DNA of 64,000 nt from DATMRS01 sp035566015 (lineage in GTDB: Bacteria; Pseudomonadota; Alphaproteobacteria; Sphingomonadales; Sphingomonadaceae). Below, in pieces: positions 35,513 through 44,276 of the stretch; the first letter of the stretch is position 1, and each line of letters starts with the position of its first letter. The stretch spans positions 62,001 to 126,000 of the forward strand of contig DATMRS010000022.1 in the NCBI GenBank assembly GCA_035566015.1. Reading direction: 5' to 3'. The notes beneath the pieces were generated by a model that was given only the letters and a program-made list of their open reading frames with translations, made no database searches and had not been told where the DNA came from. The translations under genes were made by a program, and so were the position numbers.

Positions 35513-36456
35513 GAATAATCGTCACGGGCGCGGGCGGTTTCGTCGGTCGGGCGCTGGTTCGGCGGCTGACGGCCGAACATATTATCGTTGCGCTCGATCG
35601 AGCTTGCGACAGTCTCGCGAACATTCCCGGAGCGACCCTCATCGAAGGCGATCTGACCGACGAAAAGGTGATCGCGGCGGCGGTAGGCGAGGGCTGCGAT
35701 GCCGTGATCCATCTGGCGACGGTGCCTGGTGGCGCTGCCGAGCAGGATCCGGCGGCCGGCTGGCGTGTGAATATCGACGGCACGGCTGCACTGGTGGAGG
35801 CGGTCTGCCGGGCGCGGAAGGCGCCGCGCTTCTTCTTCGCGAGCAGCATTGCCGTTTTCGGCGACCCGCTGCCACCCGCCGTCGACGACGACAGCCCGCT
35901 GCGACCCCGGATGCTCTATGGCGCGCACAAGGCGATGATGGAGCAATGGCTGGCGACGATGACGCGGCGCGGCGCGTTGGACGCGGCGTCGCTTCGCTTG
36001 CCCGGTATCCTCGCCCGGCCGCGCGCGCCCTCGGGAATGAAGTCGGCCTTCATGAGTGACCTCTTCCACGCGGCGCGCGTGCGGGAGATGTTCGTCGCGC
36101 CCGTCTCACCCGAGGCGATGATGTGGCTGATGTCGCGCGAGCGGATCGTGCAGAATCTCGCGCATGCGCTGACGCTCGGGCGCGGGGCGGTGGGCGAGCC
36201 TTTCGCGCTGACCTTGCCGGCGGTGCGCTGTTCGTTCGGCGCGCTGGTAGGCGAAGTCGCGCGTCAAGCGGGCATCGGGGCCGATTTCGTGCGCTATGCG
36301 CCCGACGTGGCGCTGGAGGCGGGTTTCGGACGCCAGCCGCCGCTCACGACCCGCCACGCCGACCGGCTTGGGTTCACGCATGACGGCACTGTGGAGGAGC
36401 TTGTCGCCGCGGCCTTCCGTGGCATCGAAGCCGAAGAATCGGAGAAACACGCATGA
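35509..36456 (+). CDS. NAD-dependent epimerase/dehydratase family SDR
   Basis: 315 residues from a GTG at 35509 whose GTGA overlaps the preceding stop. Rossmann motif TGAGGFVGRALV at the N-terminus; catalytic Ser in FFASSIAVFG and the Tyr-x3-Lys as YGAHK. The pattern resembles the DenD/UxaA-neighbour type of extended SDR that oxidises sugar-acid-like 2-hydroxy acids, but the block contains no sugar genes, so a hydroxylated ring-cleavage product is an alternative. Overlaps the cupin gene by 4 bases. Confidence 0.82.
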   Translation: MRIIVTGAGGFVGRALVRRLTAEHIIVALDRACDSLANIPGATLIEGDLTDEKVIAAAVGEGCDAVIHLATVPGGAAEQDPAAGWRVNIDGTAALVEAVCRARKAPRFFFASSIAVFGDPLPPAVDDDSPLRPRMLYGAHKAMMEQWLATMTRRGALDAASLRLPGILARPRAPSGMKSAFMSDLFHAARVREMFVAPVSPEAMMWLMSRERIVQNLAHALTLGRGAVGEPFALTLPAVRCSFGALVGEVARQAGIGADFVRYAPDVALEAGFGRQPPLTTRHADRLGFTHDGTVEELVAAAFRGIEAEESEKHA

Positions 36457-36944
36457 GCAATTCGGGAGCGGTGCGCCGCGTCGTCACCGGGCATGACGCG
36501 AACGGGCGGGCGGTGTTCCGTTCGGACGACGCCTTTCGCCCCGAACGCATAGCGGGCGGAGTCGCGGATTTCGCGCTTATCTGGACGACCGCGGCCGTTC
36601 CCGCCGACAATAATGACGAGACGGACGGCCGCGAGCGACAGGCGGGATTGACCATCCATCAAGGGTCTGTGATCCGCGTCGTCGATATCCTTCCGGGGTG
36701 CGCGTCACCGATGCACCGCACCAACAGCATCGATTACGGAATCGTGATGTCCGGCCAGATCGAACTGGAACTGGACGACGGGGCGAAGACCCTGCTCGGC
36801 CCCGGCGATATCATCGTGCAGCGCGGGACGATGCACCTCTGGCGCAATCCCAGCGGCACCGAGCCCTGCCGTCTTGTCTTCGTGCTGACCGAAGCGGCGC
36901 CCTATGTTCATGAGGGTCGGACGCTGGAAGAGGTCCAGCCCTGA
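36453..36944 (+). CDS. Cupin domain protein
   Basis: 163 residues with one beta-barrel cupin. Motif 1 is partial (GCASPMHRTNSIDYGIVMSG, where only one histidine of the usual pair is present) and motif 2 reads GPGDIIVQRGTMHLWRNP with a single histidine. Such reduced cupins often bind metal weakly or serve as small-molecule sensors or isomerases. Tightly packed (4-base overlap upstream, 1-base overlap downstream) between an SDR and a monooxygenase. No specific activity can be proposed. Confidence 0.82.
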   Translation: MSNSGAVRRVVTGHDANGRAVFRSDDAFRPERIAGGVADFALIWTTAAVPADNNDETDGRERQAGLTIHQGSVIRVVDILPGCASPMHRTNSIDYGIVMSGQIELELDDGAKTLLGPGDIIVQRGTMHLWRNPSGTEPCRLVFVLTEAAPYVHEGRTLEEVQP

Positions 36945-38071
36945 TGGCGGCTGTCGCGACGGCCTTGATCGTGGGCGGCGGGATCGTCGGCCTCGTCACC
37001 GCGCGGGCATTGGCGCTGCGGGGCATCGCCGTCACTTTGCTCGAACGCAAGGACAGCATCGCCGATGAGGGCGGCATCGGGCTTGGCTTGCAATCCAATG
37101 CGATGGATGCGCTGGGCGAGATCGGCCTGGCGGCGCGCTGTCTGGAAAAAGGCGTGCCCGTCGAGGCGCTGCATTATTACACAGCCGGCGGCCAACTCGC
37201 GGCGACGAAGTGCACGCAGCGTCATGCCGGCTCCTCCTGGCCGGGTTTCACGGGCATGAGCCGCGCAGCGCTTCACCAGATATTGATCAATGGTGCGCGC
37301 GAGGCGGGCGCGACGCTCGTCACGGGCGCCGAGGTGTGCGCGATCGACGAAGCGGATGGAGAGGCCGTCGTCCACCTGGCGGATGGGCGATCCTTTGCGG
37401 CGGACCTCGTCGTCGGCGCCGACGGCATCCGCTCGACGATGCGTGGCCTGCTGTTTCCCGATCAGCCCGGCCCTGTGCGCACGGGGGAGGCAGTCTGGCG
37501 CGGCCTCGTGCCCGGCGTGAGGCGCGGCGATGTGTCCTTCGTCTTCGGCGGAGGCGTCGGCACCGTTGGCTATACGCCGCTGCCTGACGATCTTTATCTC
37601 TACATCGTCGACCGGGATGATCGGCCGCCGCCCCGCGACGCGCCCGATCTTGCCGTTCGCATGGCGGCGCTGATCGGCGATATTCCGGGTTTTCCGGCAG
37701 AACTGGCGCCCCGGCTGTCGCAGCGTCCGGGCGACATCACCTATCGCAATCTTGAAGCGGTCCAGGTGCCGCCGCCCTGGTATCGCGGCCGTGTCATCCT
37801 GATCGGCGATGCGGCGCATGCCGGGCCGCCGACGCTGGCGCAGGGCGCGGCAATGGGGATCGAGGACGGTGTCGTCCTCGCGCACTGCCTTATTGCATCG
37901 AATGCTCTGGATGAAGCGCTCGATATCTTCATGCGGCGTCGCTATGCGCGGGTCCGCACGATCCTGGAGGCCAGCGTCACGATTTCACGCGCGCAAATGG
38001 AGCCCGACGGCCGTCCGAAGATGATAGCGGCCGAACAGGAGGCGACCGCGATGCTCGCCCAGCCTTACTGA
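36944..38071 (+). CDS. FAD-dependent aromatic monooxygenase (second)
   Basis: 375 residues of the same group A class as the enzyme at 27309: ALIVGGGIVGLVTARAL, GADGIRSTMR and IGDAAHAGPPTLAQGAAMG. Its substrate pocket region differs (for example an insertion with SSWPGFTGMSR), so a different phenol or heteroaromatic is expected. Last gene of this run; its stop overlaps the opposite-strand FAH gene tail by 7 bases. Confidence 0.9.
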   Translation: MAAVATALIVGGGIVGLVTARALALRGIAVTLLERKDSIADEGGIGLGLQSNAMDALGEIGLAARCLEKGVPVEALHYYTAGGQLAATKCTQRHAGSSWPGFTGMSRAALHQILINGAREAGATLVTGAEVCAIDEADGEAVVHLADGRSFAADLVVGADGIRSTMRGLLFPDQPGPVRTGEAVWRGLVPGVRRGDVSFVFGGGVGTVGYTPLPDDLYLYIVDRDDRPPPRDAPDLAVRMAALIGDIPGFPAELAPRLSQRPGDITYRNLEAVQVPPPWYRGRVILIGDAAHAGPPTLAQGAAMGIEDGVVLAHCLIASNALDEALDIFMRRRYARVRTILEASVTISRAQMEPDGRPKMIAAEQEATAMLAQPY

Positions 38072-39045
38072 ACGGCGCGCACGACCTGCTGATCGATCGC
38101 GCCGAACATCGATCCGCCGTCCGTTCCTCGCGCTTCCATCCGGACCCGATCGCCAAAATGCATGAAGGATGTGCGCGCCTCGCCCTGATCGAGCATTTCG
38201 ATGCCGCGCCGTTCGGCAATGCATGACGAGCCCACATCGCGAAAATTGTCGTTGGAAACCGTACCGGAGCCGATGATCGTGCCGGCGACGAGATCGCGCG
38301 TTCGCGCCGCATGCGCGATCAATTGATCGAAGCCGAACGCCATGGCGCCGCCATTCGCCCTTCCGAAGCGGCGGCCGTTCCATTCGACCAGCAGATCGAG
38401 ATGCACTCGCGCATCGCGCCACGTCGGCCCAAGCTCGTCGGGCGTTACCGCGACGGGCGCCATGCCGCAGGCGGGCTTGGCATGTATCCAGCCGAAGCCC
38501 GTCTTCATCTCGATGGGTGCGATGCGCCGCAACGACCAGTCGTTTATCAGAACGATCAGACGGATATGGTCGCGCGCGGCGGCGGCATCGGTGCCCATCG
38601 GCACCGAATCCACCACCACGCCGAACTCGCCTTCGAAATCGATGCCGTCCTCCTCGCTCGGCAACGGGCAGTCCGCCGTCGGCGCGAGGAAATGATCCGA
38701 CAGCCCCTGATACATTAGCGGCGTCGTGTCATAGGCGTGCTTCTCCGTGCCGAAGACGGTCGCCATGAGATCGCCATGGCTCTGGAACGCCGATCCGTCG
38801 AGCCACTGCCAGGCGCGCGGAAGCGGGGCGAGCGTCGCGGCGGGATCGAACGGGCGGACATCGCCGTCGCCGCGCTCCAGCCCCTCGGCGATCGACTGTA
38901 GTGCCGGCCCGGCTTCGTGCCAGCGATCGAGCGCGTCCTGCAGCGTCGCGGCGACGCCCGAGGCGGGCGCCATATGCGTAAGGTCGCGCGACACGAGCAC
39001 GAGCGTTCCGTCCCGGGTGCCGTCTGGAAGGGTGGCCAGTTTCAC
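38065..39045 (-). CDS. Fumarylacetoacetate hydrolase family protein (second)
   Basis: 326 residues. Metal triad Glu138, Glu140 (DFEGEFGVVVD) and Asp169 (LINDWS). The N-terminal ~80 residues and the HGDLMATVFGTEK region resemble full fumarylacetoacetases more than the short acylpyruvases. Together with the FAH at 34541 it suggests two different ring-opened products or successive cleavage steps. Ten bases downstream of the SDR gene on the same strand, so the two form an operon. Confidence 0.9.
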   Translation of the reverse strand: MKLATLPDGTRDGTLVLVSRDLTHMAPASGVAATLQDALDRWHEAGPALQSIAEGLERGDGDVRPFDPAATLAPLPRAWQWLDGSAFQSHGDLMATVFGTEKHAYDTTPLMYQGLSDHFLAPTADCPLPSEEDGIDFEGEFGVVVDSVPMGTDAAAARDHIRLIVLINDWSLRRIAPIEMKTGFGWIHAKPACGMAPVAVTPDELGPTWRDARVHLDLLVEWNGRRFGRANGGAMAFGFDQLIAHAARTRDLVAGTIIGSGTVSNDNFRDVGSSCIAERRGIEMLDQGEARTSFMHFGDRVRMEARGTDGGSMFGAIDQQVVRAVQ

Positions 39046-39055
39046 GCGTCTCTCC

Positions 39056-39829
39056 TTATGATCCGTCCGTTATCAGGGTGCCGCCGTCGACGACGAGCGT
39101 ATGGCCGGTGACGAAGCCGCCGGCACGGCTCGCCAGAAACAGCGCGGCGCCGGCGACTTCCTCGGGCGTGCCGGGGCGCCGCAGCGGCGTCATCTGCATG
39201 CGGCGCGCCATGAAGCCTGCATCCGCCAGTAGCGGCGCCGCAAGATCGGTGCGGATGAAGCCCGGCGCGATCGCATTCGCCCGGATATTATCGGGGCCAA
39301 GCTCAACCGCAAGATTGCGCGCCAACTGGGCGAGCGCCGCCTTGGCGAGCGAATAGGCGCCGATGCTCCTGTTGCCGCGGAGCGCCGACAGGCTCGACAT
39401 GAGGAGGATGCTGCCGCCACCGCGCCGGCGTAGATGCGGCACCGCCAGCGCGCATAGCTCGACGATGCTGTCGAGATTGACGGCCAGCACCTGCCGATAG
39501 GCGGAAGGATCGAGATCGACGCTGCCGACCATCGGCCCCGATATGCCCGCATTGGCGACGAGAATGTCGATGCCGCCGAACCGATCGGCGGTCGCCTCGA
39601 CAAGTGCTTCCTGCTCGGCCCGATCGGTGACGTCGCACTTGCGCCATGCGATCGCATACCCTTTCGCCGCGAGCCGCGATTGGGCGGCGGCGCAGGCATC
39701 GGCGTCCTCGCTCGCGATCATCACATGAGCGCCGGCCGCGGCGAAGAGTTCGGCGATGGCGAGACCGAGGCCACGCGAGCCGCCCGTGACGATCGCCGAT
39801 TGTCCGGCCAGGCTGAAAAGATCGTGCAT
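39056..39829 (-). CDS. Short-chain dehydrogenase/reductase
   Basis: 257 residues, classical SDR. Cofactor motif TGGSRGLGLAIAELF, structural NAG in VANAGISG, catalytic Ser in LLMSSLSA and YSLAK as Tyr-x3-Lys. The ATG at 39829 is the family start; an in-frame ATG at 39901 adds 24 residues without conservation. The site before it is weak. Could oxidise a side-chain alcohol or a cis-diol; the operon with an FAH gene suggests action on the same intermediate chain. Confidence 0.9.
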   Translation of the reverse strand: MHDLFSLAGQSAIVTGGSRGLGLAIAELFAAAGAHVMIASEDADACAAAQSRLAAKGYAIAWRKCDVTDRAEQEALVEATADRFGGIDILVANAGISGPMVGSVDLDPSAYRQVLAVNLDSIVELCALAVPHLRRRGGGSILLMSSLSALRGNRSIGAYSLAKAALAQLARNLAVELGPDNIRANAIAPGFIRTDLAAPLLADAGFMARRMQMTPLRRPGTPEEVAGAALFLASRAGGFVTGHTLVVDGGTLITDGS

Positions 39830-39925
39830 GACGGGTTCGATACGAAAGAAGGCGCGTCGCGACCAATCCAAAGCCACGCATCGATGGATCGGCGGCGGCA
39901 ATAGAAGGCGCGGCCTGATCCATCA

Positions 39926-39955
39926 TCAATGCTGATATGAGGCACCGCTTCTATC
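39926..39955. promoter_or_regulatory. Candidate operators before the TonB receptor gene
   Basis: TCAATGCTGATATGA (39926-39940) resembles the CAATCGCTGATAT element of the LysR promoter, and GCTTCTATC (39947-39955) matches one half of the palindrome at 26453. Both lie in the 236-base gap between divergent SDR and receptor genes, which otherwise contains no recognisable gene. Confidence 0.4.
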
Positions 39956-40065
39956 GATTGGACCGACCTCCGCACCCCAGTTACCGTTCGACGACAGACC
40001 CGCGGGAGCATGCCGAGCACGGCAGCTTGAGAGACGGACAAATGACTGTGGGGAGGGGAGTTTTC

Positions 40066-42501
40066 ATGAAAAAGCTGTTACTTGCTTCTACCTGTCTGGT
40101 GGCTTCCCTGGCCCCCACCGGTGTCTTCGCGCAGGAGCAGGTGGCCGATGCCGGCGCGGCGGCCGGAACCGCGCAGATGGGCATTCAGGACATCGTCGTC
40201 ACGGCGCAGCGCCGCAGCGAGAATTTGCAGCATGCGCCGATCGCCGTCTCGGCTGTTTCGGGAGAAGCGCTCGCCCAGGCCGGCGTCAGTCGTCCGACCG
40301 AATTGACCTCGGTGATACCTTCGCTTCAGGTGACGCAGGCGGCCGGGCCGTACAATTTGTTCTATCTGCGCGGCGTCGGCAACTTCAACGGCAACGCCTT
40401 TTCGGATTCGGCGATCGCCTTCAACTTCGACGGCGTCTATATCGGGCGGCCGTCGTCGAGCACCGGCTTTTTCTATGATCTGGAGCGCGTCGAGGTCCTC
40501 AAGGGGCCGCAGGGCACCCTCTATGGCCGTAACGCGACCGGCGGCGCGATCAACGTGATCAGCCATCGGCCCGATCTCAACGCGTTCGAGGGCGAAGGCT
40601 CGATCGAATATGGCAATTACGACGCCGTCCGGCTCGATGGCGCGATCAACGTCCCGCTTGGCGAACAGGCGGCCTTTCGCGTGGCGGGCATCTACGTCAA
40701 GCATGATCCCTATATGAGCGACGGCAGCGACAACCAGAAGGATTGGGGCCTGCGCGGCTCGTTCCGGGTGGAGCCGGACGACGCGCTGTCGATCAATATC
40801 GTCGCCGATTATTTCCATCAGGGGGGCAGCGGCCCCGGCGCGACGATCGTGGGGACTGAGAGCGCGGCCTTCCCGCCGGCATCGGGGATCGTGACGACGC
40901 CGGGCTTCGATCCGGACGACCGCATCGGCTTCCTCTCGCCGCAGGGCCAGGCTTATTATACGAGCCAGCCCAATGCGCTGCTCGGGCGGAATTTCTATGG
41001 TATTCCCAGCGACCAAAGGGCCTTCCAGGACGATAGTTTCTGGGGGATTTCGGCGACGATCGACTGGCGCACCTCGCTCGGCACGCTGACGGTCATTCCC
41101 GCCTATCGCGAAAGCAAGCTCGATTATCTGAGCTATACGCCGGGCTTCTATATCCGGCAGAAGGAATATTCGAACCAGGGCAGCGTGGAGGCGCGCTTCG
41201 CGACGCCCGAGGACAAGCCCCTGCGTGCGCTGATCGGCGCCTTCTACTATAATGAGGAAACGAAGGATCCGTTCGTTGCTTACCTGCATCAATCGAACGG
41301 AACCTATGAGACGAACGTCCGCCTCAATACCGAGAGCGAGGCACTCTTCGGCCGGCTGACCTGGGCCGTCACGCCCGACCTGCGGCTGAACGCCGGCGCG
41401 CGCCAAACCTGGGATCATAAGACCTTCACCGGTGAGGACCTGATCCTCACGCGGATTTGTACGGACCCGCCCTTTGCCCAATGCCCGAACGCGCCGCCTT
41501 TGCCATACGATCCGTTCCCGCAGGGGCTTACCGGCCCGGGGCAGATCATCAATCCGGCGCTCGGGCCGGCGCCTTATGGCGGCTTCCCCGACCCGTTCAA
41601 CACCGGCTTCAATTATATCCAGACCGCGACGCTGATCTCCGACGATCAGCGGGCGAATTTCAAACGCACGACCTATCATCTTGGCGCGGATTGGGACGTA
41701 ACGCCGCACAACCTGCTTTATGCAAGCTTTGAAACGGGCTTCAAGGCGGGCGGATTCTTCTTCTCGCACGACAACGGCACTTACCGGCCTGAAACGATCA
41801 CGGCGTTCACCGTCGGGTCCAAGAACCGCTTCTTCGACAATCGATTGCAATTAAATGTCGAGCTGTTCCGCTGGCGTTATCGCAATCAGCAGATCAGCCA
41901 TCTGACCTATGACAGCAATGGCACGTCGATCTTCGCGACGGAGAATGTCGGGCGCGCCACCTTCCAAGGCGCGGAAGTGGAAATCAAGCTGGCGCCCAGT
42001 GACACGACGACACTTGGCGCCGATATCCAGTATCTGGACGCCAAATATAATAATTTCGTCTATACGACGCCGAACCAGAATGGTGGGTTCTTCAATGGCA
42101 CCGGCTGCGGCAACGCGTCGGCGCCCGGTACGGTCTACACGGTTGATTGCAGCAACCAGCGGCCGCCGAACGCGCCGAAATGGACGCTGAATTTCAGTGC
42201 GCAGCAGCGGGTGCCAACGTCGTTCGGCGATTTCGTGATCGATGCGCGCGCGCATCATCAGACATCGACATTGACGGGGCTGGAATTCCTGCCGCTCGAA
42301 TATCAGCCGGCTTATTGGCTCGTCGATGCCGCCGTGACATGGTACGCGCCTGAGAAACGCTATTTCATTGGCGGCTTCATCAACAACATGTTCGATGAAA
42401 CGGTGATGTCGGCGACCTTCCCGACGCCCTTCAGCTCGATGATCGCCGGGGCGCTGCGCCCGCCGAGAACCTATGGGGTTCGCGCGGGAGTCAAGTTCTG
42501 A
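40066..42501 (+). CDS. TonB-dependent outer-membrane receptor
   Basis: 811 residues. Signal peptide MKKLLLASTCLVASLAPTGVFA, a TonB-box-like DIVVTAQRR just after it, a plug domain (AVSGEALAQAGVSRPTELTS, RVEVLKGPQGTLYGRNATGG) and a 22-strand barrel ending in an aromatic residue (RAGVKF). The start at 40066 has GGGAGGGGAG upstream; the frame is open earlier but outside the signal peptide. Sphingomonads use this receptor class to import aromatic compounds as well as siderophores; location at the head of a catabolic run favours import of the pathway substrate. Confidence 0.95.
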   Translation: MKKLLLASTCLVASLAPTGVFAQEQVADAGAAAGTAQMGIQDIVVTAQRRSENLQHAPIAVSAVSGEALAQAGVSRPTELTSVIPSLQVTQAAGPYNLFYLRGVGNFNGNAFSDSAIAFNFDGVYIGRPSSSTGFFYDLERVEVLKGPQGTLYGRNATGGAINVISHRPDLNAFEGEGSIEYGNYDAVRLDGAINVPLGEQAAFRVAGIYVKHDPYMSDGSDNQKDWGLRGSFRVEPDDALSINIVADYFHQGGSGPGATIVGTESAAFPPASGIVTTPGFDPDDRIGFLSPQGQAYYTSQPNALLGRNFYGIPSDQRAFQDDSFWGISATIDWRTSLGTLTVIPAYRESKLDYLSYTPGFYIRQKEYSNQGSVEARFATPEDKPLRALIGAFYYNEETKDPFVAYLHQSNGTYETNVRLNTESEALFGRLTWAVTPDLRLNAGARQTWDHKTFTGEDLILTRICTDPPFAQCPNAPPLPYDPFPQGLTGPGQIINPALGPAPYGGFPDPFNTGFNYIQTATLISDDQRANFKRTTYHLGADWDVTPHNLLYASFETGFKAGGFFFSHDNGTYRPETITAFTVGSKNRFFDNRLQLNVELFRWRYRNQQISHLTYDSNGTSIFATENVGRATFQGAEVEIKLAPSDTTTLGADIQYLDAKYNNFVYTTPNQNGGFFNGTGCGNASAPGTVYTVDCSNQRPPNAPKWTLNFSAQQRVPTSFGDFVIDARAHHQTSTLTGLEFLPLEYQPAYWLVDAAVTWYAPEKRYFIGGFINNMFDETVMSATFPTPFSSMIAGALRPPRTYGVRAGVKF
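42486..42490 (+). promoter_or_regulatory. Ribosome binding site supporting a CTG start at 42498
   Basis: GGGAG stands seven bases before the CTG at 42498, whereas no such site precedes the ATG at 42519. The CTG also forms a CTGA overlap with the receptor stop codon. Confidence 0.5.
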
Positions 42502-43586
42502 TCGATCGGCGCGAACTGATGATGGGGGTCGCGGTTGCCGCCGCGGCCTCCGGGAGTGCGGCGATGGCGGATATGCCGAAACGGCTGATCGCTGCTGAGG
42601 AAGGCTTTGCGCTTCCCGAGATTCAGGCGGCCACCCGCACCTGGCTGCAACAGCATCCCGGGGAGGAACCGGGCTTGCTCGCGTTGATGCAGGGATTCGG
42701 ACCCGAGCAAAGTCGGCGCTGGTTTGCCGAACTGGTCGATTTCGCCGGCGCCCGCGAATCCGCCATGAACATGGCCGGCATCACCACGCAAGTGCTGCTG
42801 CACGGATCGCCGGGCGTGCAGATCTTCGATGCCGACGAAGGCAGCCGGCTGGCGGCGCTCGCCAACGATCGAATGGCCGAGGTGGCGCGCCGCGATCCGC
42901 GCCGTTATGCGCCCCTGACGACAATCGCGCCGCAAGCGCCGGAAAAGGCGGCCCGCGAACTGGAACGCGGCATGCGCCGGCTTGGTCTGCATGGCGGGCT
43001 GATCAATTCGCATACGAAGGGCGAATATCTTGACGAGCCTAAATTCTGGCCGATCCTCGAAGCGGCTGAGGCGCTTGGCGCGCCGCTCTATCTGCATCCC
43101 CGCGAGCCTGCGCCTGCTATGGTGCGGCCCTTCGTCGATCACAGTCTTGTCGGCCCGATCTGGGGCTTTGCCGCGGACACGGGCCTGCATGCGCTGCGAC
43201 TGATCATGGCGGGCGTGTTCGATCGCTTCCCGAAGTTACAGATCGTTCTCGGCCATCTGGGCGAAGGGCTGCCGTTCTTCATCGACCGGATCGACATACG
43301 CTATCGCGTCGACGGTTCTCCGGGTCGGGTAAAGCTCAAGCGGTGGCCGAGCGACTATCTGAAGACGAACTTCCACCTGACGACCAGCGGGATGAACTGG
43401 GCGCCGGCGGTCGAGCAATCGATCGCGGTCATGGGCGCGGACCGGATATTGTTCGCGGCGGACTGGCCGTTCGAGGATGCGACCGACGCGGCGCAGCGGT
43501 TCCGGGCGCTGCCGTTAGGCCCGGAGCAACGCGACCTCATCGCCTATCGCAATGCCGAGCGGCTGTTTCACATCGCGCCGCTCTAG
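42498..43586 (+). CDS. Exported amidohydrolase, gamma-resorcylate decarboxylase-like
   Basis: 362 residues if read from CTG 42498, 355 from ATG 42519. The CTG reading gives MIDRRELMMGVAVAAAASG, a good twin-arginine signal (RREL plus a hydrophobic run), preceded by a well-spaced GGGAG; the ATG reading loses both. The body starts RLIAAEEGFALPE, with Glu in the place of HxH as in resorcylate and dihydroxybenzoate decarboxylases; other metal ligands are in LHPREP, LGHLGEG and FAADWPFED. Likely a periplasmic non-oxidative decarboxylase or hydrolase. Follows the receptor gene with a 4-base overlap. Confidence 0.8.
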   Translation: MIDRRELMMGVAVAAAASGSAAMADMPKRLIAAEEGFALPEIQAATRTWLQQHPGEEPGLLALMQGFGPEQSRRWFAELVDFAGARESAMNMAGITTQVLLHGSPGVQIFDADEGSRLAALANDRMAEVARRDPRRYAPLTTIAPQAPEKAARELERGMRRLGLHGGLINSHTKGEYLDEPKFWPILEAAEALGAPLYLHPREPAPAMVRPFVDHSLVGPIWGFAADTGLHALRLIMAGVFDRFPKLQIVLGHLGEGLPFFIDRIDIRYRVDGSPGRVKLKRWPSDYLKTNFHLTTSGMNWAPAVEQSIAVMGADRILFAADWPFEDATDAAQRFRALPLGPEQRDLIAYRNAERLFHIAPL

Positions 43587-43713
43587 ATAGAAGGCCTTAT
43601 CGGTCGATCCGATGCCAAGCATCAGAGAATGCAGTTTGCATTTTACGGCCCGGAGTGACCGTATCGGGCCAACAAGAAGAAGCGCGAACAATTGGCGCGC
43701 GTCAGGAGGTGGC

Positions 43714-43764
43714 ATGGCCCCTATGCGAACGAAGACTGTCAGCCTCCTCAAGAATCGAGGCTGA
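43714..43764 (+). CDS. Possible 16-residue leader peptide
   Basis: Short frame ATG GCC CCT ... TGA reading MAPMRTKTVSLLKNRG, preceded by AGGAGG (43704-43709), the best ribosome site in this 177-base gap. Its TGA overlaps the ATG of the membrane protein gene (TGATG), so it could couple translation. Basic, no homology recognised. The gap also contains inverted repeats AATGCA-GTT-TGCATT (43628-43642) and GGCCCG...CGGGCC (43647-43670). Confidence 0.35.
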   Translation: MAPMRTKTVSLLKNRG

Positions 43765-44276
43765 TGATGGGCGCGAACCGCATTATCGTGCGCGAAACGG
43801 CGATCAGCATTGCGATCAATGTCGCGATCAGCGCGGGCATGTTCGTGGCGCTGTTCGGCCTCGCCGCGCCGGCGCCGCTCAACGGGGTGAGGGGCTACGC
43901 CGCCGATTTTGTGCCACAGGCGTTCATGGTTTCGCTGATGGGGGGACTCGTTCCCGGCCTGATGATGGCCGCCAAGGCGAAATCCCATGCCCGGCTATCC
44001 TTCGTGGGCGTGCGCGGCGGGGCGGCGATCGCCGTCCGCGCGCTCGCGGTCGCGCTGGCGCTCGCGGTGCTGGCCGGAGGGGGGATTGCCGCGCTGCTGC
44101 TGCTCCTGTCGGCGGCGCCTTTCCTCGCGCCGCTGCCCGCGCTCGCGCTCAAGATGCTGTTCGGCGCCCTGATCGCCCTCGCCGCGACGCCCGGCGCGGT
44201 GCGCTTCGCCCTCGCCGACGCGCGCAATGACACTCCAACCGTGACGAACGAGAGTCCTTATGGCCACACGCGTTGA
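43764..44276 (+). CDS. Four-helix inner-membrane protein of unknown function
   Basis: 170 residues with four predicted membrane spans: ISIAINVAISAGMFVALFG, AFMVSLMGGLVPGLMMAA, an Ala/Leu-rich span around ALAVALALAVLAGGGIAALL, and MLFGALIALAATPGAVRFAL. ATG at 43764; the next codon (43767) is also ATG and is better spaced from GAGG at 43757. No family recognised. It overlaps the following Rieske gene by 17 bases, so it may matter for the same function, for instance transport, but this is inference from position. Confidence 0.75.
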   Translation: MMGANRIIVRETAISIAINVAISAGMFVALFGLAAPAPLNGVRGYAADFVPQAFMVSLMGGLVPGLMMAAKAKSHARLSFVGVRGGAAIAVRALAVALALAVLAGGGIAALLLLLSAAPFLAPLPALALKMLFGALIALAATPGAVRFALADARNDTPTVTNESPYGHTR

